Part shown: piece by piece, positions 33,053-42,664 of the stretch
Numbering within the stretch: position 1 is the first letter of the stretch
Layout: each line of letters starts with the position of its first letter
Assembly: GCF_014646655.1 (NCBI RefSeq)
Contig: NZ_BMNR01000002.1
Location: forward strand, 149,224 to 213,223
Origin: Yeosuana aromativorans
GTDB taxonomy: Bacteria; Bacteroidota; Bacteroidia; Flavobacteriales; Flavobacteriaceae
Reading direction: 5' to 3'
Length of the DNA stretch: 64,000 nucleotides
Translations under genes and position numbers: made by a program
Notes under the pieces: generated by a model
Databases searched by the model: none
What the model saw: only the letters and a program-made list of their open reading frames with translations
Told to the model about the DNA's origin: nothing

Positions 33053-34258
33053 TTATGCAGTTAAAATATTAAGTTGCTCCATACATTGTCGCATCATCTT
33101 GTAGGTTCTCTCAATATCATCATCCAATCCTATGGAAAAGCGTATCAATCCATCACTCAAACCCATTTCTTTTTGTTCGTCTTCAGGAATTTCACTGGAT
33201 GTTGATGTTCCAGGCGCACTAAATAAGGTTTTGTAAAACCCAAGGCTTACTGCCAAATAACCAAGATTGTTATTCTGCATAAGTTCCATAAGTTCATTGG
33301 CTTTGTCAAGTGAACCTACATCAATGGTAAGCATGCCTCCAAAACCATAATCTGGGTGCATCATGCTTTTAAACAACTCATGGGATGGGTGCGATTTTAG
33401 ACCAGGATAAACCGTTTTAAGACCATCAGCCTCAAATTTTTCAGCAAGAAATAACGCATTTTTGCTGTGTTGCTTCATTCGGATATGAAGCGTTCTTAAG
33501 TTTTTCAATACCGAAGCGGCTCTCAAGCTATCCATGGTGGCGCCCAGCAGCATGCAAGCACCATTGTTAACATTGCGCAAATCATTAATGAATTCCTGTG
33601 TGCCACAAACCACACCGCCAACCGTGTCACTGGATCCATTGATGAATTTTGTTAAACTATGAATAACCACGTCAGCACCTAAAATAGCAGGCGAAATGGA
33701 AAGCGGTGAAAAGGTATTGTCAATGATCAGTTTAAGGTTGTGTTTTTTAGCAATTTTAGCTAAAGCAGGAATGTCGGCAACCTCCAAAAGCGGATTACTA
33801 ACCGATTCGCAATAAATTACTTTGGTGTTTTTATTGATAGCTGCCTCAACAGCTTTGGGGTTTGTTATATCGACAAACGAGGTTTTTATATTCATTCTAG
33901 GAATGAAATTCTTTAAAAAGGCGTACGTTCCCCCATAAATGGTGCGGCTACTTACAATATGATCACCAGATTGGCAAAGTTGCAATAACACGGGTGTAAT
34001 GGCTCCCATTCCTGATGCCGTAACATTAGCAGTTTCTGTGCCTTCCATGGCGGCCAAGGCTTCTCCCAAATATAAATTGGAAGGGGAGGAATGCCTGGAA
34101 TATAAATAACAACCATCGGCATTTCCTTCAAAGGTGTCAAACATGGTTTTTGCTGAGAGAAAGGTGTATGTGGAGGAATCTGATATAGAAGGATTGACAC
34201 CTCCAAATTCACCAAAATATTGTAAATCCTGTATGTTGTTTGCGGGTTTGAATGACAT
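33053..34258 (-). CDS. Trans-sulfuration family PLP enzyme (methionine gamma-lyase-like)
   Basis: A 401-residue Cys/Met metabolism PLP enzyme. Motifs: 'YSRHSSPSNLYLGEALAAMEG' region, 'ASGMGAITPVLLQL', 'IIDNTFSPLSISP' and the PLP lysine in 'VIHSLTKFINGSSDTVGG'. Family members cleave or form C-S bonds of methionine, cystathionine or cysteine in the cytoplasm. The conserved Cys of true methionine gamma-lyases is not obvious, so the substrate is open. The open frame continues upstream to 34312, but the ATG at 34258 ('MSFKPANN') fits the family start better. A divergent Lrp/AsnC regulator gene starts 135 bases away and probably controls it. Confidence 0.9.
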   Translation of the reverse strand: MSFKPANNIQDLQYFGEFGGVNPSISDSSTYTFLSAKTMFDTFEGNADGCYLYSRHSSPSNLYLGEALAAMEGTETANVTASGMGAITPVLLQLCQSGDHIVSSRTIYGGTYAFLKNFIPRMNIKTSFVDITNPKAVEAAINKNTKVIYCESVSNPLLEVADIPALAKIAKKHNLKLIIDNTFSPLSISPAILGADVVIHSLTKFINGSSDTVGGVVCGTQEFINDLRNVNNGACMLLGATMDSLRAASVLKNLRTLHIRMKQHSKNALFLAEKFEADGLKTVYPGLKSHPSHELFKSMMHPDYGFGGMLTIDVGSLDKANELMELMQNNNLGYLAVSLGFYKTLFSAPGTSTSSEIPEDEQKEMGLSDGLIRFSIGLDDDIERTYKMMRQCMEQLNILTA

Positions 34259-34351
34259 AAAATTTAGTTTTTTGATTCTATCAAATTTCTTATTTTTTAG
34301 ATTAAAAAACAATGAATATGGTGTTATTTAGATAATAAAACTATAAATTAT

Positions 34352-34359
34352 TATATTTG
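34352..34359 (+). promoter_or_regulatory. -7 box TATATTTG of the Lrp-type regulator gene
   Basis: Perfect TAnnTTTG match with a 34-base leader to the ATG at 34394, inside the divergent region shared with the gamma-lyase gene. Confidence 0.55.
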
Positions 34360-34393
34360 GTGATAAATAACAATTTGTTAGTTGATTTAATGA

Positions 34394-34876
34394 ATGATTG
34401 ATGAAAAATTTTCTGTTATGATATTAGACTCTATTGATAGGCAATTATTGACATATTTACAGCAGGATTGTAAACAGACCAATAAGGAGTTGTCCAATAA
34501 ACTGCATCTTTCGGTAACGGCGGTTTATGAGCGTATTAAAAAGCTTGAAAAAGAAGGAATAATTGATAAATATGTTGCTTTAGTTAAAAAAGAAAAAGTT
34601 GACAAAGCATTTGTTGCATTTTGTCATATTAAACTTATTCAACATGCCCAGGATTACGTGGTGAAATTTGAGAGAGAAGTGGCCACTTTGAGCGAAGTAA
34701 TGGAATGTTACCATATTAGTGGGGATTATGATTATTTATTAAAAGTTATGGTAACCGATATGGAATCCTTTAGGGAATTCATGGTCAATAAACTGACCAA
34801 TATTGATCACATTGGCAGTACGCACAGTATGTTTGTAATCAATGAGGTGAAACATACAACGGCCATAAATATTTGA
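34394..34876 (+). CDS. Lrp/AsnC family transcriptional regulator
   Basis: A 160-residue regulator. The N-terminal winged HTH is clear ('LDSIDRQLLTYLQQD', 'NKELSNKLHLSVTAVYERIKKL' region, 'EGIIDKYVAL'), followed by the RAM/AsnC ligand-binding domain ('VMECYHISGDYDYLLKVMV'). The ATG at 34418 is an alternative start giving the canonical 'MILDSIDRQLL' opening. Such proteins bind amino acids and regulate neighbouring amino-acid genes; the divergent gamma-lyase gene is the natural target. The following CPBP gene starts right after its stop. Confidence 0.95.
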   Translation: MIDEKFSVMILDSIDRQLLTYLQQDCKQTNKELSNKLHLSVTAVYERIKKLEKEGIIDKYVALVKKEKVDKAFVAFCHIKLIQHAQDYVVKFEREVATLSEVMECYHISGDYDYLLKVMVTDMESFREFMVNKLTNIDHIGSTHSMFVINEVKHTTAINI

Positions 34877-34877
34877 T

Positions 34878-35504
34878 ATGAAATCTGTTAATTACAAACT
34901 CATAGAATTGTTCATTGTTTTTATTTTGTTGCCAATAAGTTTTGCCATTACATTTTCGGTATGGATAAAACTAGCAATTGGTTTTTTAGGATTTTGGTAT
35001 ATCATTTATGTGCTTTTAAAAATAGAAAGATGCAAATTCAAATTGGCGTCAAATCTAAATTGGAAATCCTTTTGGAAAGAAACCTTTCTAAAGTTTGTTA
35101 TTATAGTTCTGGTAACAATGGGTTATGTCTATTTTACAGATGCTTCAGCGCTTTTTAGGGTAGTGGCAGACAAACCAACGTTGTGGCTGTTTGTTTTATT
35201 TATTTATAGTGTGTTTTCAGTATACCCCCAGGAATTGATTTACAGAACGTTTTTCTTTAAGCGTTATGAAGCATTCTTTACAAAAAAGAGCCAGTTGCAA
35301 TTTTTGAATGCCGTGGTTTTTTCTCTCGGTCATATTTTCTTTAAGAATACGTTGGTACTTGTGCTTACTTTTTTAGGAGGCTTGTTATTTGCTTATACAT
35401 ACAGCAAAACAAAATCTACGGTTTTGGTGTCAATTGAGCATGCTATTTATGGGTGTTGGCTATTTACGGTAGGAATGGGCGGGATGCTGGGATTTCCTTC
35501 TTAA
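34878..35504 (+). CDS. CPBP/CAAX-like intramembrane metalloprotease family protein
   Basis: A 208-residue membrane protein with six or seven hydrophobic segments. The CPBP (Abi) motifs are present: 'YPQELIYRTFFF' (motif 1, E119 and R123), 'SLGHIFF' (motif 2, H152) and 'SIEHAIYG' (motif 3, H188). The usual paired glutamate of motif 1 (EExxxR) reads QE here, as in some divergent members; activity is therefore not certain. Family members cleave prenylated proteins or peptides in the membrane, or act in bacteriocin immunity. The gene starts one base after the Lrp stop and may be co-transcribed with it. Confidence 0.85.
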   Translation: MKSVNYKLIELFIVFILLPISFAITFSVWIKLAIGFLGFWYIIYVLLKIERCKFKLASNLNWKSFWKETFLKFVIIVLVTMGYVYFTDASALFRVVADKPTLWLFVLFIYSVFSVYPQELIYRTFFFKRYEAFFTKKSQLQFLNAVVFSLGHIFFKNTLVLVLTFLGGLLFAYTYSKTKSTVLVSIEHAIYGCWLFTVGMGGMLGFPS

Positions 35505-35559
35505 GTTTGGTTTTTGAAACTATTGTCTAAACTTTTTTGTTATTTTTAGCAATAAATAA

Positions 35560-36066
35560 ATGCCTAGTATGAAAAAAGCGAGTTATGTTTTAATTGGAAT
35601 TATCATTGGGGCTTTGGCAACCTATTTTTTTTGTCCGAGACTCCCCGAGAATTATAATGATAAAATAGTTAAACCAAAGGGGCTTATTACACCAGCTGAA
35701 GCCAAGGAATTAAATTATAATTGGACCAAAACAAGGAAAAAAGCGGTTGATTCTGCCGCAGGAAAAGTTGATGATCGTTCTTCCTCATGGTCTTTATCAG
35801 ATATTGAAAATTATTTAGCATACGCTAAAAACCAATCAGACAGTTTGGGCTATGATATGACTGGAATACGCGTATATTTGGGTGTTTATCCCGGAAATGC
35901 ACCAAATGGAAAAGCGGATTATACAACTATGTTCATAGTTCCAACGGGTAAGAAATCGGTATCAGAAGCAAGTATTATGGATATCATGTTGCCACCACCA
36001 ACTAGTGATTTACCAGTAAACCCGTTAAACGATGGTAGTGGAAGTGGTGATGGTTATCCACAATGA
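35560..36066 (+). CDS. Membrane-anchored hypothetical protein
   Basis: A 168-residue protein with one N-terminal membrane helix (residues about 7-25, 'YVLIGIIIGALATYFFCP'), exposing the rest outside the inner membrane. The extracytoplasmic part contains 'LITPAEAKELNYNW' and 'IRVYLGVYPGNAPNGKADYTT', a pattern I have seen in uncharacterised flavobacterial proteins. The tail is Gly/Ser/Pro-rich. The next gene starts four bases after its stop, and a histidine kinase gene follows, so all three may form a signalling unit. Confidence 0.65.
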   Translation: MPSMKKASYVLIGIIIGALATYFFCPRLPENYNDKIVKPKGLITPAEAKELNYNWTKTRKKAVDSAAGKVDDRSSSWSLSDIENYLAYAKNQSDSLGYDMTGIRVYLGVYPGNAPNGKADYTTMFIVPTGKKSVSEASIMDIMLPPPTSDLPVNPLNDGSGSGDGYPQ

Positions 36067-36070
36067 ATTA

Positions 36071-36793
36071 ATGCAAGATTTTTTACTAAATAACTACAGT
36101 TTATTAACCCATTGTTTTGAGGCCATGGCTGCTTTAACAGGGTTGTTTTTATTTAATAGGTATAAATATTCTACAGCAAAATACTTTATTTATTTTTTGG
36201 TTTATGTAATTGTTGGTGATTTTACAAACATGTATACTTGGCTAGTGTACCCAGATAAATTGCTGGGCTTTCTCATGGGTACCCTAATAGAAAAAAATTA
36301 CTGGTGGTCTACATTATTTTGGAGAATAGGGGCTATTATGTTTTTTGCTTTTTATTATCGTAAAGTTATTAAAAATCAATCTTTTAAAAAAGTAATAAAA
36401 TACACTAGTTACGGATTTTTGAGTTTTTCAGTTGGCTATATACTATTGAATTGGAAAGCTTTTTTCACAAGTTATTTTCCAATCATAAGTATTTTAGGTG
36501 CAATTATTGTGTTTTTGTGTACGGTTTTTTATTTTATTGAAATATTGAGAAGTGATGAAATTTTGACTTTTTATAAATCAATAAATTTTTACATAAGTTT
36601 TGCCATTTTTATTTGGTGGTTAATTATAACACCTATAGTTTTTTATGATAACTATACGAGTTATGAAGTTTCAGTTTATCAGAGGGACTGGGATTATATT
36701 AAATTAAGAAGGTTTATTTATCTCTCTGCCAATATATTTATGTACTCAACTTTTACATTTGCTTTGATATGGTGCAGACCACAGAAAAAATAG
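36071..36793 (+). CDS. Polytopic membrane protein of unknown function
   Basis: A 240-residue protein with about seven hydrophobic helices. I chose the ATG at 36071 because it lies just after the preceding stop; the frame is open further upstream (to 36032), but those codons overlap the neighbour. No named family is recognised. The seven-helix layout and the 25-base overlap with the following sensor kinase gene suggest that it acts as a membrane sensor partner for that kinase (inference). Confidence 0.65.
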   Translation: MQDFLLNNYSLLTHCFEAMAALTGLFLFNRYKYSTAKYFIYFLVYVIVGDFTNMYTWLVYPDKLLGFLMGTLIEKNYWWSTLFWRIGAIMFFAFYYRKVIKNQSFKKVIKYTSYGFLSFSVGYILLNWKAFFTSYFPIISILGAIIVFLCTVFYFIEILRSDEILTFYKSINFYISFAIFIWWLIITPIVFYDNYTSYEVSVYQRDWDYIKLRRFIYLSANIFMYSTFTFALIWCRPQKK

Positions 36794-37575
36794 CCAGTAC
36801 GGCATCCGAAAGATATTTACTGATTTACATGATAGCCGTGTTGGTTATAGTCACTTCATTGGTCATTATATTTTTTGTTGTGTTTTTAAAGCGAAAAAAT
36901 AATTTGTTGATTGATAAAATAAAGCAGCAACAGGCTTTTGAAGAAGAGATAGCACAAGCACAAACTGAGACCCAAGAGCAAACCTTAAAGAACATAGGTT
37001 GGGAACTTCATGATAATGTGGGGCAATTATTGGCATTTGCCAGTATGCAGTTGAGTATCTTGAAAATGCAGGTAACTGATGATGTTAAGGAGAAATTTAA
37101 GGATACCTCAGAAGCGCTCAAAGAAAGCTTGAAAGAGGTGAGGGCGCTTTCAAAATCGTTAAACAATGAGGTAGTCTTGAATATTGGTTTTGAAAAATCA
37201 ATTACCAACGAGTTGAATCGACTTAAGAAGTTGAAATTTACTTCGGCAGAGCTTGAAATCATTGGAGAAAAAATGGAGTTTACCAATAGGAAGCATGAGA
37301 TCATACTGTTCAGGATTATTCAGGAATTTTTGTCCAATTCAGTCAAATATTCCGAAGCCAAAAACCTGCATATCACATTAAACTATCAGCAAGACAAATT
37401 GATTATTTCTGCAAAAGATGATGGTAAAGGGTTTAATTTAGAAGAAGTAGAACAGGGTTCGGGATTATTGAACATGAAGAGTAGGGCTGCTTTAATCCAT
37501 GCTACATCAAAAATTATTTCAAATCCCAATGAAGGTGTGCAGTTAATCATAGAATATCCCTATGAAAAAAATTAA
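36769..37575 (+). CDS. Sensor histidine kinase, NarL/HisKA_3 type
   Basis: A 268-residue kinase. One transmembrane helix (about residues 17-40) is followed by a coiled segment, the HisKA_3 dimerisation domain with H81 in 'GWELHDNVGQLLAF', and an HATPase_c domain (N-box 'FRIIQEFLSNSVKYSE' with N190, G1 box 'DDGKGF' at 217-222, G2 'GSGLLNMKSRA'). It has almost no extracytoplasmic sensor loop, so signal input probably comes through the preceding membrane protein, whose gene it overlaps by 25 bases. No response-regulator gene is present in the window, so it is an orphan at this locus. Confidence 0.92.
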   Translation: MVQTTEKIASTASERYLLIYMIAVLVIVTSLVIIFFVVFLKRKNNLLIDKIKQQQAFEEEIAQAQTETQEQTLKNIGWELHDNVGQLLAFASMQLSILKMQVTDDVKEKFKDTSEALKESLKEVRALSKSLNNEVVLNIGFEKSITNELNRLKKLKFTSAELEIIGEKMEFTNRKHEIILFRIIQEFLSNSVKYSEAKNLHITLNYQQDKLIISAKDDGKGFNLEEVEQGSGLLNMKSRAALIHATSKIISNPNEGVQLIIEYPYEKN

Positions 37576-38942
37576 AAGTACTTTAAGAAGAATTTTATTA
37601 GCTTAATTTTACCTTTATATGGTGCGTATCGCAAAGGGACATCTATCCAATTACCTCGTTTTACCACGGGTTTTTTATGCGAAAATGTTAAAAAAGTTTG
37701 TTTTCCATGATACGCTCCAATACCACTGGAACCAACGCCACCAAAAGGTAATCTAGGGTTTGCAAAGTGAATCAAGGTATCATTTATTGTACCCCCACCA
37801 AAAGAAAAATTGGTGATTATTTTTTTTGTAAATGATTTGTTGGTGCTAAAAATATATAGTGATAACGGTTTGTTGTATTGATTAATAATATCTTTAATTT
37901 CCGCTTCATTTTGATAACTCAAAACAGGTAAAATAGGACCAAAAATTTCCTCTCTCATCAGGTCACTGTCTAAACTAGGCTCATCAATAACAGTAGGCCC
38001 CACGTAAAGATTATCTTTATTGGTTTCGCCACCAATTGAGATGGATTCATTTTTCAACATATTGACCAAACGCTCATAATTTTTTAAGTTTATAATTCGT
38101 GCAAAATCATGGGATTCTTCTGGACGCCTTGAATAAGAGACTTCTATCTCTTTGCGAAGCACTTCAATAAAGTGTTGTTTGACAGATTTATGAATAATTA
38201 TATAATCTGGGGCAATACACGTTTGTCCTGCATTTAAAAATTTACCCCAAACAATGCGTTTGGCAGCCAATTTAATATTGGCAATTTCATCAATGATACA
38301 AGGGTTTTTGCCACCAAGTTCCAAGGTTGTAGGTGTAAGGTGTTCGGCAGCAGATTTGGCTACAATTTTACCAACATTTACACTGCCCGTAAAGAAAATG
38401 TAGTCCCATTTTTGCTTCAATAATTCCTGTGCTATGGTTGCATCACCTTGTACAACCGCAACATGTTCTTCCTTAAAAACATTCCTGATTATTGTTTCAA
38501 TTATTTTAGCTGTGTTTGATGCCAGTTCACTCGGTTTTAAAACCACAGTGTTGCCAGCTGCAATAGCACCAATAACCGGTAATAATGATAATTGGTATGG
38601 ATAGTTCCAAGGAGCAATGACCAAGATTGTTCCATAGGGTTCATAATATATTTTGTCGGTAGAAGGGAAATTCAAAAAAGACGGCCTAATCCGTTTTGGT
38701 TTACTCCAAGACTTTAATTTTTTCAAGGTCAAATTGAGCTCAGCAAGTACAATACCCGTTTCGGATAAAACCGATTCAAAAACGGGTTTTTTAAAATCGG
38801 CGTACAATGCATCAATGATGGCTTGTTCCTGTTTAATAAGTTCAGATTTTAAACGCAATAACATATTTTTTCTGAAGACTAAAGATTTGGTTTCTCCGGT
38901 TAAGAAATAGGCTTTTTGTGTACTGACTAGCTTTGAAATCAT
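37572..38942 (-). CDS. Aldehyde dehydrogenase family protein
   Basis: A 456-residue NAD(P)-dependent aldehyde dehydrogenase of the ALDH3-like group. Motifs: 'APWNYPYQLSLLPVIGAIAAG' (cofactor fold), 'FTGSVNVGKIVAKSAAEHL', 'TLELGGKNPCII' with the catalytic Glu, and 'FLNAGQTCIAPDY' with the catalytic Cys. The frame is open up to 39038, but that extension overlaps the RluA gene; the ATG at 38942 is the sensible start. It oxidises medium- or long-chain aldehydes; the substrate is not predictable. It is convergent with the histidine kinase gene (four-base overlap). Confidence 0.93.
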   Translation of the reverse strand: MISKLVSTQKAYFLTGETKSLVFRKNMLLRLKSELIKQEQAIIDALYADFKKPVFESVLSETGIVLAELNLTLKKLKSWSKPKRIRPSFLNFPSTDKIYYEPYGTILVIAPWNYPYQLSLLPVIGAIAAGNTVVLKPSELASNTAKIIETIIRNVFKEEHVAVVQGDATIAQELLKQKWDYIFFTGSVNVGKIVAKSAAEHLTPTTLELGGKNPCIIDEIANIKLAAKRIVWGKFLNAGQTCIAPDYIIIHKSVKQHFIEVLRKEIEVSYSRRPEESHDFARIINLKNYERLVNMLKNESISIGGETNKDNLYVGPTVIDEPSLDSDLMREEIFGPILPVLSYQNEAEIKDIINQYNKPLSLYIFSTNKSFTKKIITNFSFGGGTINDTLIHFANPRLPFGGVGSSGIGAYHGKQTFLTFSHKKPVVKRGNWIDVPLRYAPYKGKIKLIKFFLKYF

Positions 38943-38976
38943 AGGTGATGTAAATACTATAAATCTACAAAAAATA

Positions 38977-39672
38977 TCATGAGCAAGCGTCCCAAATTGG
39001 GTCTTTTGGTAAGGGAGCTGTGATTTCAATCGGTTCATTTTTTACCGGATGGATAAAGGCGATATGTCTGGCGTGTAAATGAATACTGGCGTCATCATTG
39101 CTTCGGTCAAAACCATATTTTAAATCACCTTTAATGGGGCAGCCAATGTTTGATAATTGTGACCTGATTTGATGGTGCCTCCCGGTTTCCAAGGTAACTT
39201 CAAGCAAAAAATAGGTTTTCATTTCTTTTAATAGGTTGTAATGAAGAATGGCTTTTTTACTATTGGCAACCTCCTTTTTATATGCGTAGGATTTATTGTT
39301 TTTAGGATTCTTTTTTAACCAATCCACCAAGGTGTCTTTACCTTTTTCTGGTCTATTCTTTACAATGGCCCAATATGTTTTGTTAATGTCTTTTGAAACA
39401 AATAAAGCGTTTAGCCTTGGTAATACTTTGCTGGTTTTTGCAAAAATAACCAAGCCTGTGGTTGGCCTGTCAAGCCTGTGGACAACACCTAAATACACGT
39501 TTCCCGGTTTGTTGTATTTTTCAGCAATATATTCTTTCACAACCTCGCTTAAAGGTTTGTCGCCCGTCTTATCACCTTGAACAATATCGCCTGCACGTTT
39601 GTTGACAACTATGATGTGGTTGTCTTCATAGAGAAGCTGAAGATTATCTTTGTTTGATAAAATTTTTGACAC
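38977..39672 (-). CDS. RluA family pseudouridine synthase
   Basis: A 231-residue RNA-modifying enzyme. The catalytic Asp lies in 'VVHRLDRPTTGLVIFAK'; further motifs are 'LYEDNHIIVVNKRAGD' and 'LLEVTLETGRHHQIRSQL'. There is no N-terminal S4 domain, so it resembles the shorter RluA/TruC-like members that modify rRNA or tRNA. It follows panB directly (one-base overlap, TAATG-like) on the minus strand, and the aldehyde dehydrogenase comes next, suggesting one transcript without an obvious pathway link. Confidence 0.93.
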   Translation of the reverse strand: MSKILSNKDNLQLLYEDNHIIVVNKRAGDIVQGDKTGDKPLSEVVKEYIAEKYNKPGNVYLGVVHRLDRPTTGLVIFAKTSKVLPRLNALFVSKDINKTYWAIVKNRPEKGKDTLVDWLKKNPKNNKSYAYKKEVANSKKAILHYNLLKEMKTYFLLEVTLETGRHHQIRSQLSNIGCPIKGDLKYGFDRSNDDASIHLHARHIAFIHPVKNEPIEITAPLPKDPIWDACS

Positions 39673-40490
39673 TAGTATTGTTCATTATCATTTGGAAAAT
39701 CACTGCTTTTTACATCGGTTACGTACTGTGAAATAGCATTGGTCATTTCTTCATATAAACTCATGTAACGCCTTAAAAACCTGGGGTTGAACTCATGGGT
39801 AATGCCCAACATGTCATGAAGCACCAAAACCTGTCCGTCAACACCATTTCCAGCACCAATACCTATCACGGGAATGCTCACGCTTTCTGCTACCTGTTGT
39901 GCCAACTTTGCAGGTATTTTTTCAAGTACAATTCCAAAACACCCTACACGCTCTAACATTTTAGCATCATCAATTAATTTTGCTGCCTCTTCATCTTCTT
40001 TTGCCCGGACCGTATAAGTTCCAAATTTATAAATGGATTGTGGTGTTAATCCTAAATGGCCCATCACCGGAATTCCTGCATTTAAAATACGTTTGATGGA
40101 TTCCTTGATTTCTTTACCGCCTTCCATTTTTACGGCATGTCCACCACTTTCTTTCATGATTCTAATGGCAGAGCGCAAGGCTTCTTTAGGGTCACTTTGA
40201 TAACTCCCAAAAGGTAAATCCACAACAACAAGAGCTCTTTCAACAGCACGAATCACAGATGACGCATGGTAAATCATTTGATCTAGAGTAATAGGTAAAG
40301 TGGTTTCATGGCCAGCCATGACATTACTGGCCGAATCGCCAACTAAAATAACGTCTATACCGGCGCCATCCACAATTTTGGCCATGGAATAATCATAGGC
40401 TGTCAACATGGATATTTTTTCACCATTGGCTTTCATATCAACCAAGGTTTTTACGGTAATTCGTTTGTACTCTTTTTTAGCTGTAGACAT
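39672..40490 (-). CDS. panB: 3-methyl-2-oxobutanoate hydroxymethyltransferase
   Basis: A 272-residue enzyme of pantothenate and coenzyme A synthesis. It transfers a hydroxymethyl group from methylene-tetrahydrofolate to ketoisovalerate, giving ketopantoate. The family motifs '[21 protein letters not shown]' region, '[17 protein letters not shown]', '[10 protein letters not shown]' and '[20 protein letters not shown]' region are intact, including the Mg-binding Asp residues. Length is normal. It heads a run with the RluA and aldehyde dehydrogenase genes. No panC or panD is present in the window. Confidence 0.97.
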   Translation of the reverse strand: MSTAKKEYKRITVKTLVDMKANGEKISMLTAYDYSMAKIVDGAGIDVILVGDSASNVMAGHETTLPITLDQMIYHASSVIRAVERALVVVDLPFGSYQSDPKEALRSAIRIMKESGGHAVKMEGGKEIKESIKRILNAGIPVMGHLGLTPQSIYKFGTYTVRAKEDEEAAKLIDDAKMLERVGCFGIVLEKIPAKLAQQVAESVSIPVIGIGAGNGVDGQVLVLHDMLGITHEFNPRFLRRYMSLYEEMTNAISQYVTDVKSSDFPNDNEQY

Positions 40491-40612
40491 AGTTTGTTTA
40501 TTATTTCATGTAAAAGTAATAAATATTATAAAGCCAGAAATAGTGTTAAACTTTTCTTTAACTCAATGCGAAGCGCAAAATAAAGTTTAAATTAGTTTTA
40601 AAAGCAAAAAGT

Positions 40613-41074
40613 ATGGCCAGAATTATCACTTATATATGTATTGTTTTGACTTCTGCCTTGTATGCACAAGAAGATGAAAACAAAAACATAAAAGCAACCA
40701 TAGACACATTTTTTGAAGGGTTCCATAAAGGCGATACTACCTTGATGAAATCTGTCATGATGGATAACATGATACTACAAACAACGTTCACAAATAAAGA
40801 AGGTGAAAACATGCTGGTTACTGAAGAGCCTGAGAAACTTATTGAAGCCATAGCAAACAGAACCAGTGACCAAAAATGGGATGAGCGGCTTTTGGATTAT
40901 AGCATTCAGGTTGATGGAACCATGGCCAATGTGTGGACACCTTATGAGTTTTGGTATAACGACACATTCAGTCACTGTGGTGTGAATTCGTTTCAATTGT
41001 TTAATGATGATGGCACATGGAAAATCATTTATTTAATTGATACTAGAAGAAAAGAAGGCTGTGACCCAAAATGA
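40613..41074 (+). CDS. Secreted NTF2-like (SnoaL-type) protein
   Basis: A 153-residue protein with a short signal peptide ('IITYICIVLTSALYAQ') and an NTF2-like cone fold: 'IKATIDTFFEGFHKGD' helix, central strands, and the terminal 'WKIIYLIDTRRKEGC'. Such DUF4440/SnoaL-like proteins are common in Flavobacteriaceae and probably bind small molecules in the periplasm; no enzymatic residues can be assigned. It stands alone between panB (divergent) and sdaA (convergent). Confidence 0.82.
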   Translation: MARIITYICIVLTSALYAQEDENKNIKATIDTFFEGFHKGDTTLMKSVMMDNMILQTTFTNKEGENMLVTEEPEKLIEAIANRTSDQKWDERLLDYSIQVDGTMANVWTPYEFWYNDTFSHCGVNSFQLFNDDGTWKIIYLIDTRRKEGCDPK

Positions 41075-41102
41075 TTATTAATTTGGGAATAAATAAAAAT
41101 CA

Positions 41103-42524
41103 CTAACAATCCGACAAATTGACGCCAACAGCCAAGCCTCCTTGAGAGGTTTCCTTGTATTTGGAGTTCATATCCTTGGCCGTTTCCCACATGGTTGCAA
41201 TCACTTTGTCAATAGGTACTTTAATGTTTTCGGGATTGGTTTCAAGTGCTAATTCTGCAGCGTTTATCGCTTTGATGGCTCCCATGGAATTGCGTTCTAT
41301 ACAAGGAACTTGAACCAATCCACCAATAGGGTCGCAGGTAAGGCCCAAATGATGTTCCATGGCAATTTCAGCAGCCATTAAAACCTGTTCCGGCGTTCCG
41401 CCAAGTAATTCCGTTAAGGCACCAGCTGCCATGGCTGAAGACACACCAATTTCTGCCTGGCAGCCACCCATTGCGGCAGAAATAGTTGCACCTTTCTTAA
41501 AAAGACTACCAATCTCTCCAGCAACCAGTAAAAACTTTTTGATATGCTCAAAATTGGCATCATGGTTTTCAATAACCAAATAATACATTAAAACAGCAGG
41601 AATAACACCTGCACTTCCATTAGTAGGAGCGGTAACTACACGTCCCAAAGACGCATTGACTTCATTAACGCTAAGTGCAAAACAACTGACCCATTTTAAT
41701 ATCTGTCTGAACTTAACTTCGGTTTGGCGTATGGTTTCAAGCCACTCTTGAGGATTGTTATAAGGTAAATCTCCTTTTAGGTTTTTTAGGATATCATTGG
41801 CACGCCGTCTAACATGTAATCCTCCAGGGAGGTTGCCTTCTGTATGGCAGCCAATGTACATGCATTCCAGCATGGTATTCCAAATGCGGTATAGTTCAAA
41901 ATTGATAGCATCTTCAGTTCGTAGGGATTTTTCGTTTTCCAAAACTACCTCTGAAACAGACATGTTTAGATCACTGCAATATGCCAAAAGTTCTGTTCCT
42001 AATTTTATGGGATATGGAAATGTCTTAAAAATTTCTATATTTTTCTTGGCATTTTTACGTTCTTCTTTAACCACAAATCCGCCACCAATGGAATAGAACG
42101 TTGATTTTTTGTTTTTTCCATTAACTGTTGCGGTAAACACCAAACCATTGGCATGAAAAGGAAGGAATTTTTTATTAAAAACTAAATCTGAATCTGGGTT
42201 GAATTCCAGAGGGGTTTCATTATTGAATACAAGCTTTTTGTTATGTTTAATGGAATCAATTATAGTTTTAATGTCATCTACAGGAATCATTTCAGGGTCA
42301 GCACCACTTAAGCCAAGCATGATGGCTAAATCTGTGGCATGTCCTTTCCCTGTTAGTGATAACGAACCATATAAATCCACTTTTATTTTTTCAACTTTAT
42401 CAAACAGATTGGCCGTTTTCAATTCTTTAATCCACCGTTCGGCAGCGCGCCAAGGGCCTAAAGTATGTGAACTTGAAGGGCCAATGCCAATTTTTAGCAT
42501 ATCAAAAACTGAAATACATTCCAT
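41103..42524 (-). CDS. sdaA: L-serine ammonia-lyase, iron-sulfur type
   Basis: A 473-residue single-chain L-serine dehydratase that converts serine to pyruvate and ammonia using a [4Fe-4S] cluster. The N-terminal beta domain starts '[18 protein letters not shown]', and the alpha domain contains '[13 protein letters not shown]', '[22 protein letters not shown]' region and '[18 protein letters not shown]'. It ends with 'LSDC', the C-terminal cysteine tail typical of type II enzymes. The frame is open to 42569, but a TATATTTG box at 42546-42553 lies inside that extension, so the ATG at 42524 is preferred. Confidence 0.97.
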   Translation of the reverse strand: MECISVFDMLKIGIGPSSSHTLGPWRAAERWIKELKTANLFDKVEKIKVDLYGSLSLTGKGHATDLAIMLGLSGADPEMIPVDDIKTIIDSIKHNKKLVFNNETPLEFNPDSDLVFNKKFLPFHANGLVFTATVNGKNKKSTFYSIGGGFVVKEERKNAKKNIEIFKTFPYPIKLGTELLAYCSDLNMSVSEVVLENEKSLRTEDAINFELYRIWNTMLECMYIGCHTEGNLPGGLHVRRRANDILKNLKGDLPYNNPQEWLETIRQTEVKFRQILKWVSCFALSVNEVNASLGRVVTAPTNGSAGVIPAVLMYYLVIENHDANFEHIKKFLLVAGEIGSLFKKGATISAAMGGCQAEIGVSSAMAAGALTELLGGTPEQVLMAAEIAMEHHLGLTCDPIGGLVQVPCIERNSMGAIKAINAAELALETNPENIKVPIDKVIATMWETAKDMNSKYKETSQGGLAVGVNLSDC

Positions 42525-42545
42525 AAAAAACTTTACAAATTTTGA

Positions 42546-42553
42546 CAAATATA
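42546..42553 (-). promoter_or_regulatory. -7 box TATATTTG of sdaA
   Basis: Perfect TAnnTTTG on the minus strand, 21 bases before the ATG at 42524; it helps decide the start. Confidence 0.55.
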
Positions 42554-42614
42554 GAGATTTATAGTGCAATTAAATTGAAATCAAAGCAAAGCTAAAATCT
42601 AAAATTCTCAAAAG

Positions 42615-42635
42615 ATTCTCAATTTAGTTGAGAAT
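42615..42635. promoter_or_regulatory. Inverted repeat upstream of dnaK
   Basis: ATTCTCAA and TTGAGAAT form perfect 8-bp arms around TTTAG in the dnaK-sdaA divergent region. It is not a CIRCE element. A second small palindrome, TGACAT-C-ATGTCA, follows at 42640-42652. Either may be an operator. Confidence 0.5.
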
Positions 42636-42664
42636 TAAATGACATCATGTCAGTATTTTTTTTG

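Noticed and set aside
38943..39038. N-terminal extension of the aldehyde dehydrogenase gene
   Set aside because: It overlaps the RluA coding sequence and adds residues absent from the family.
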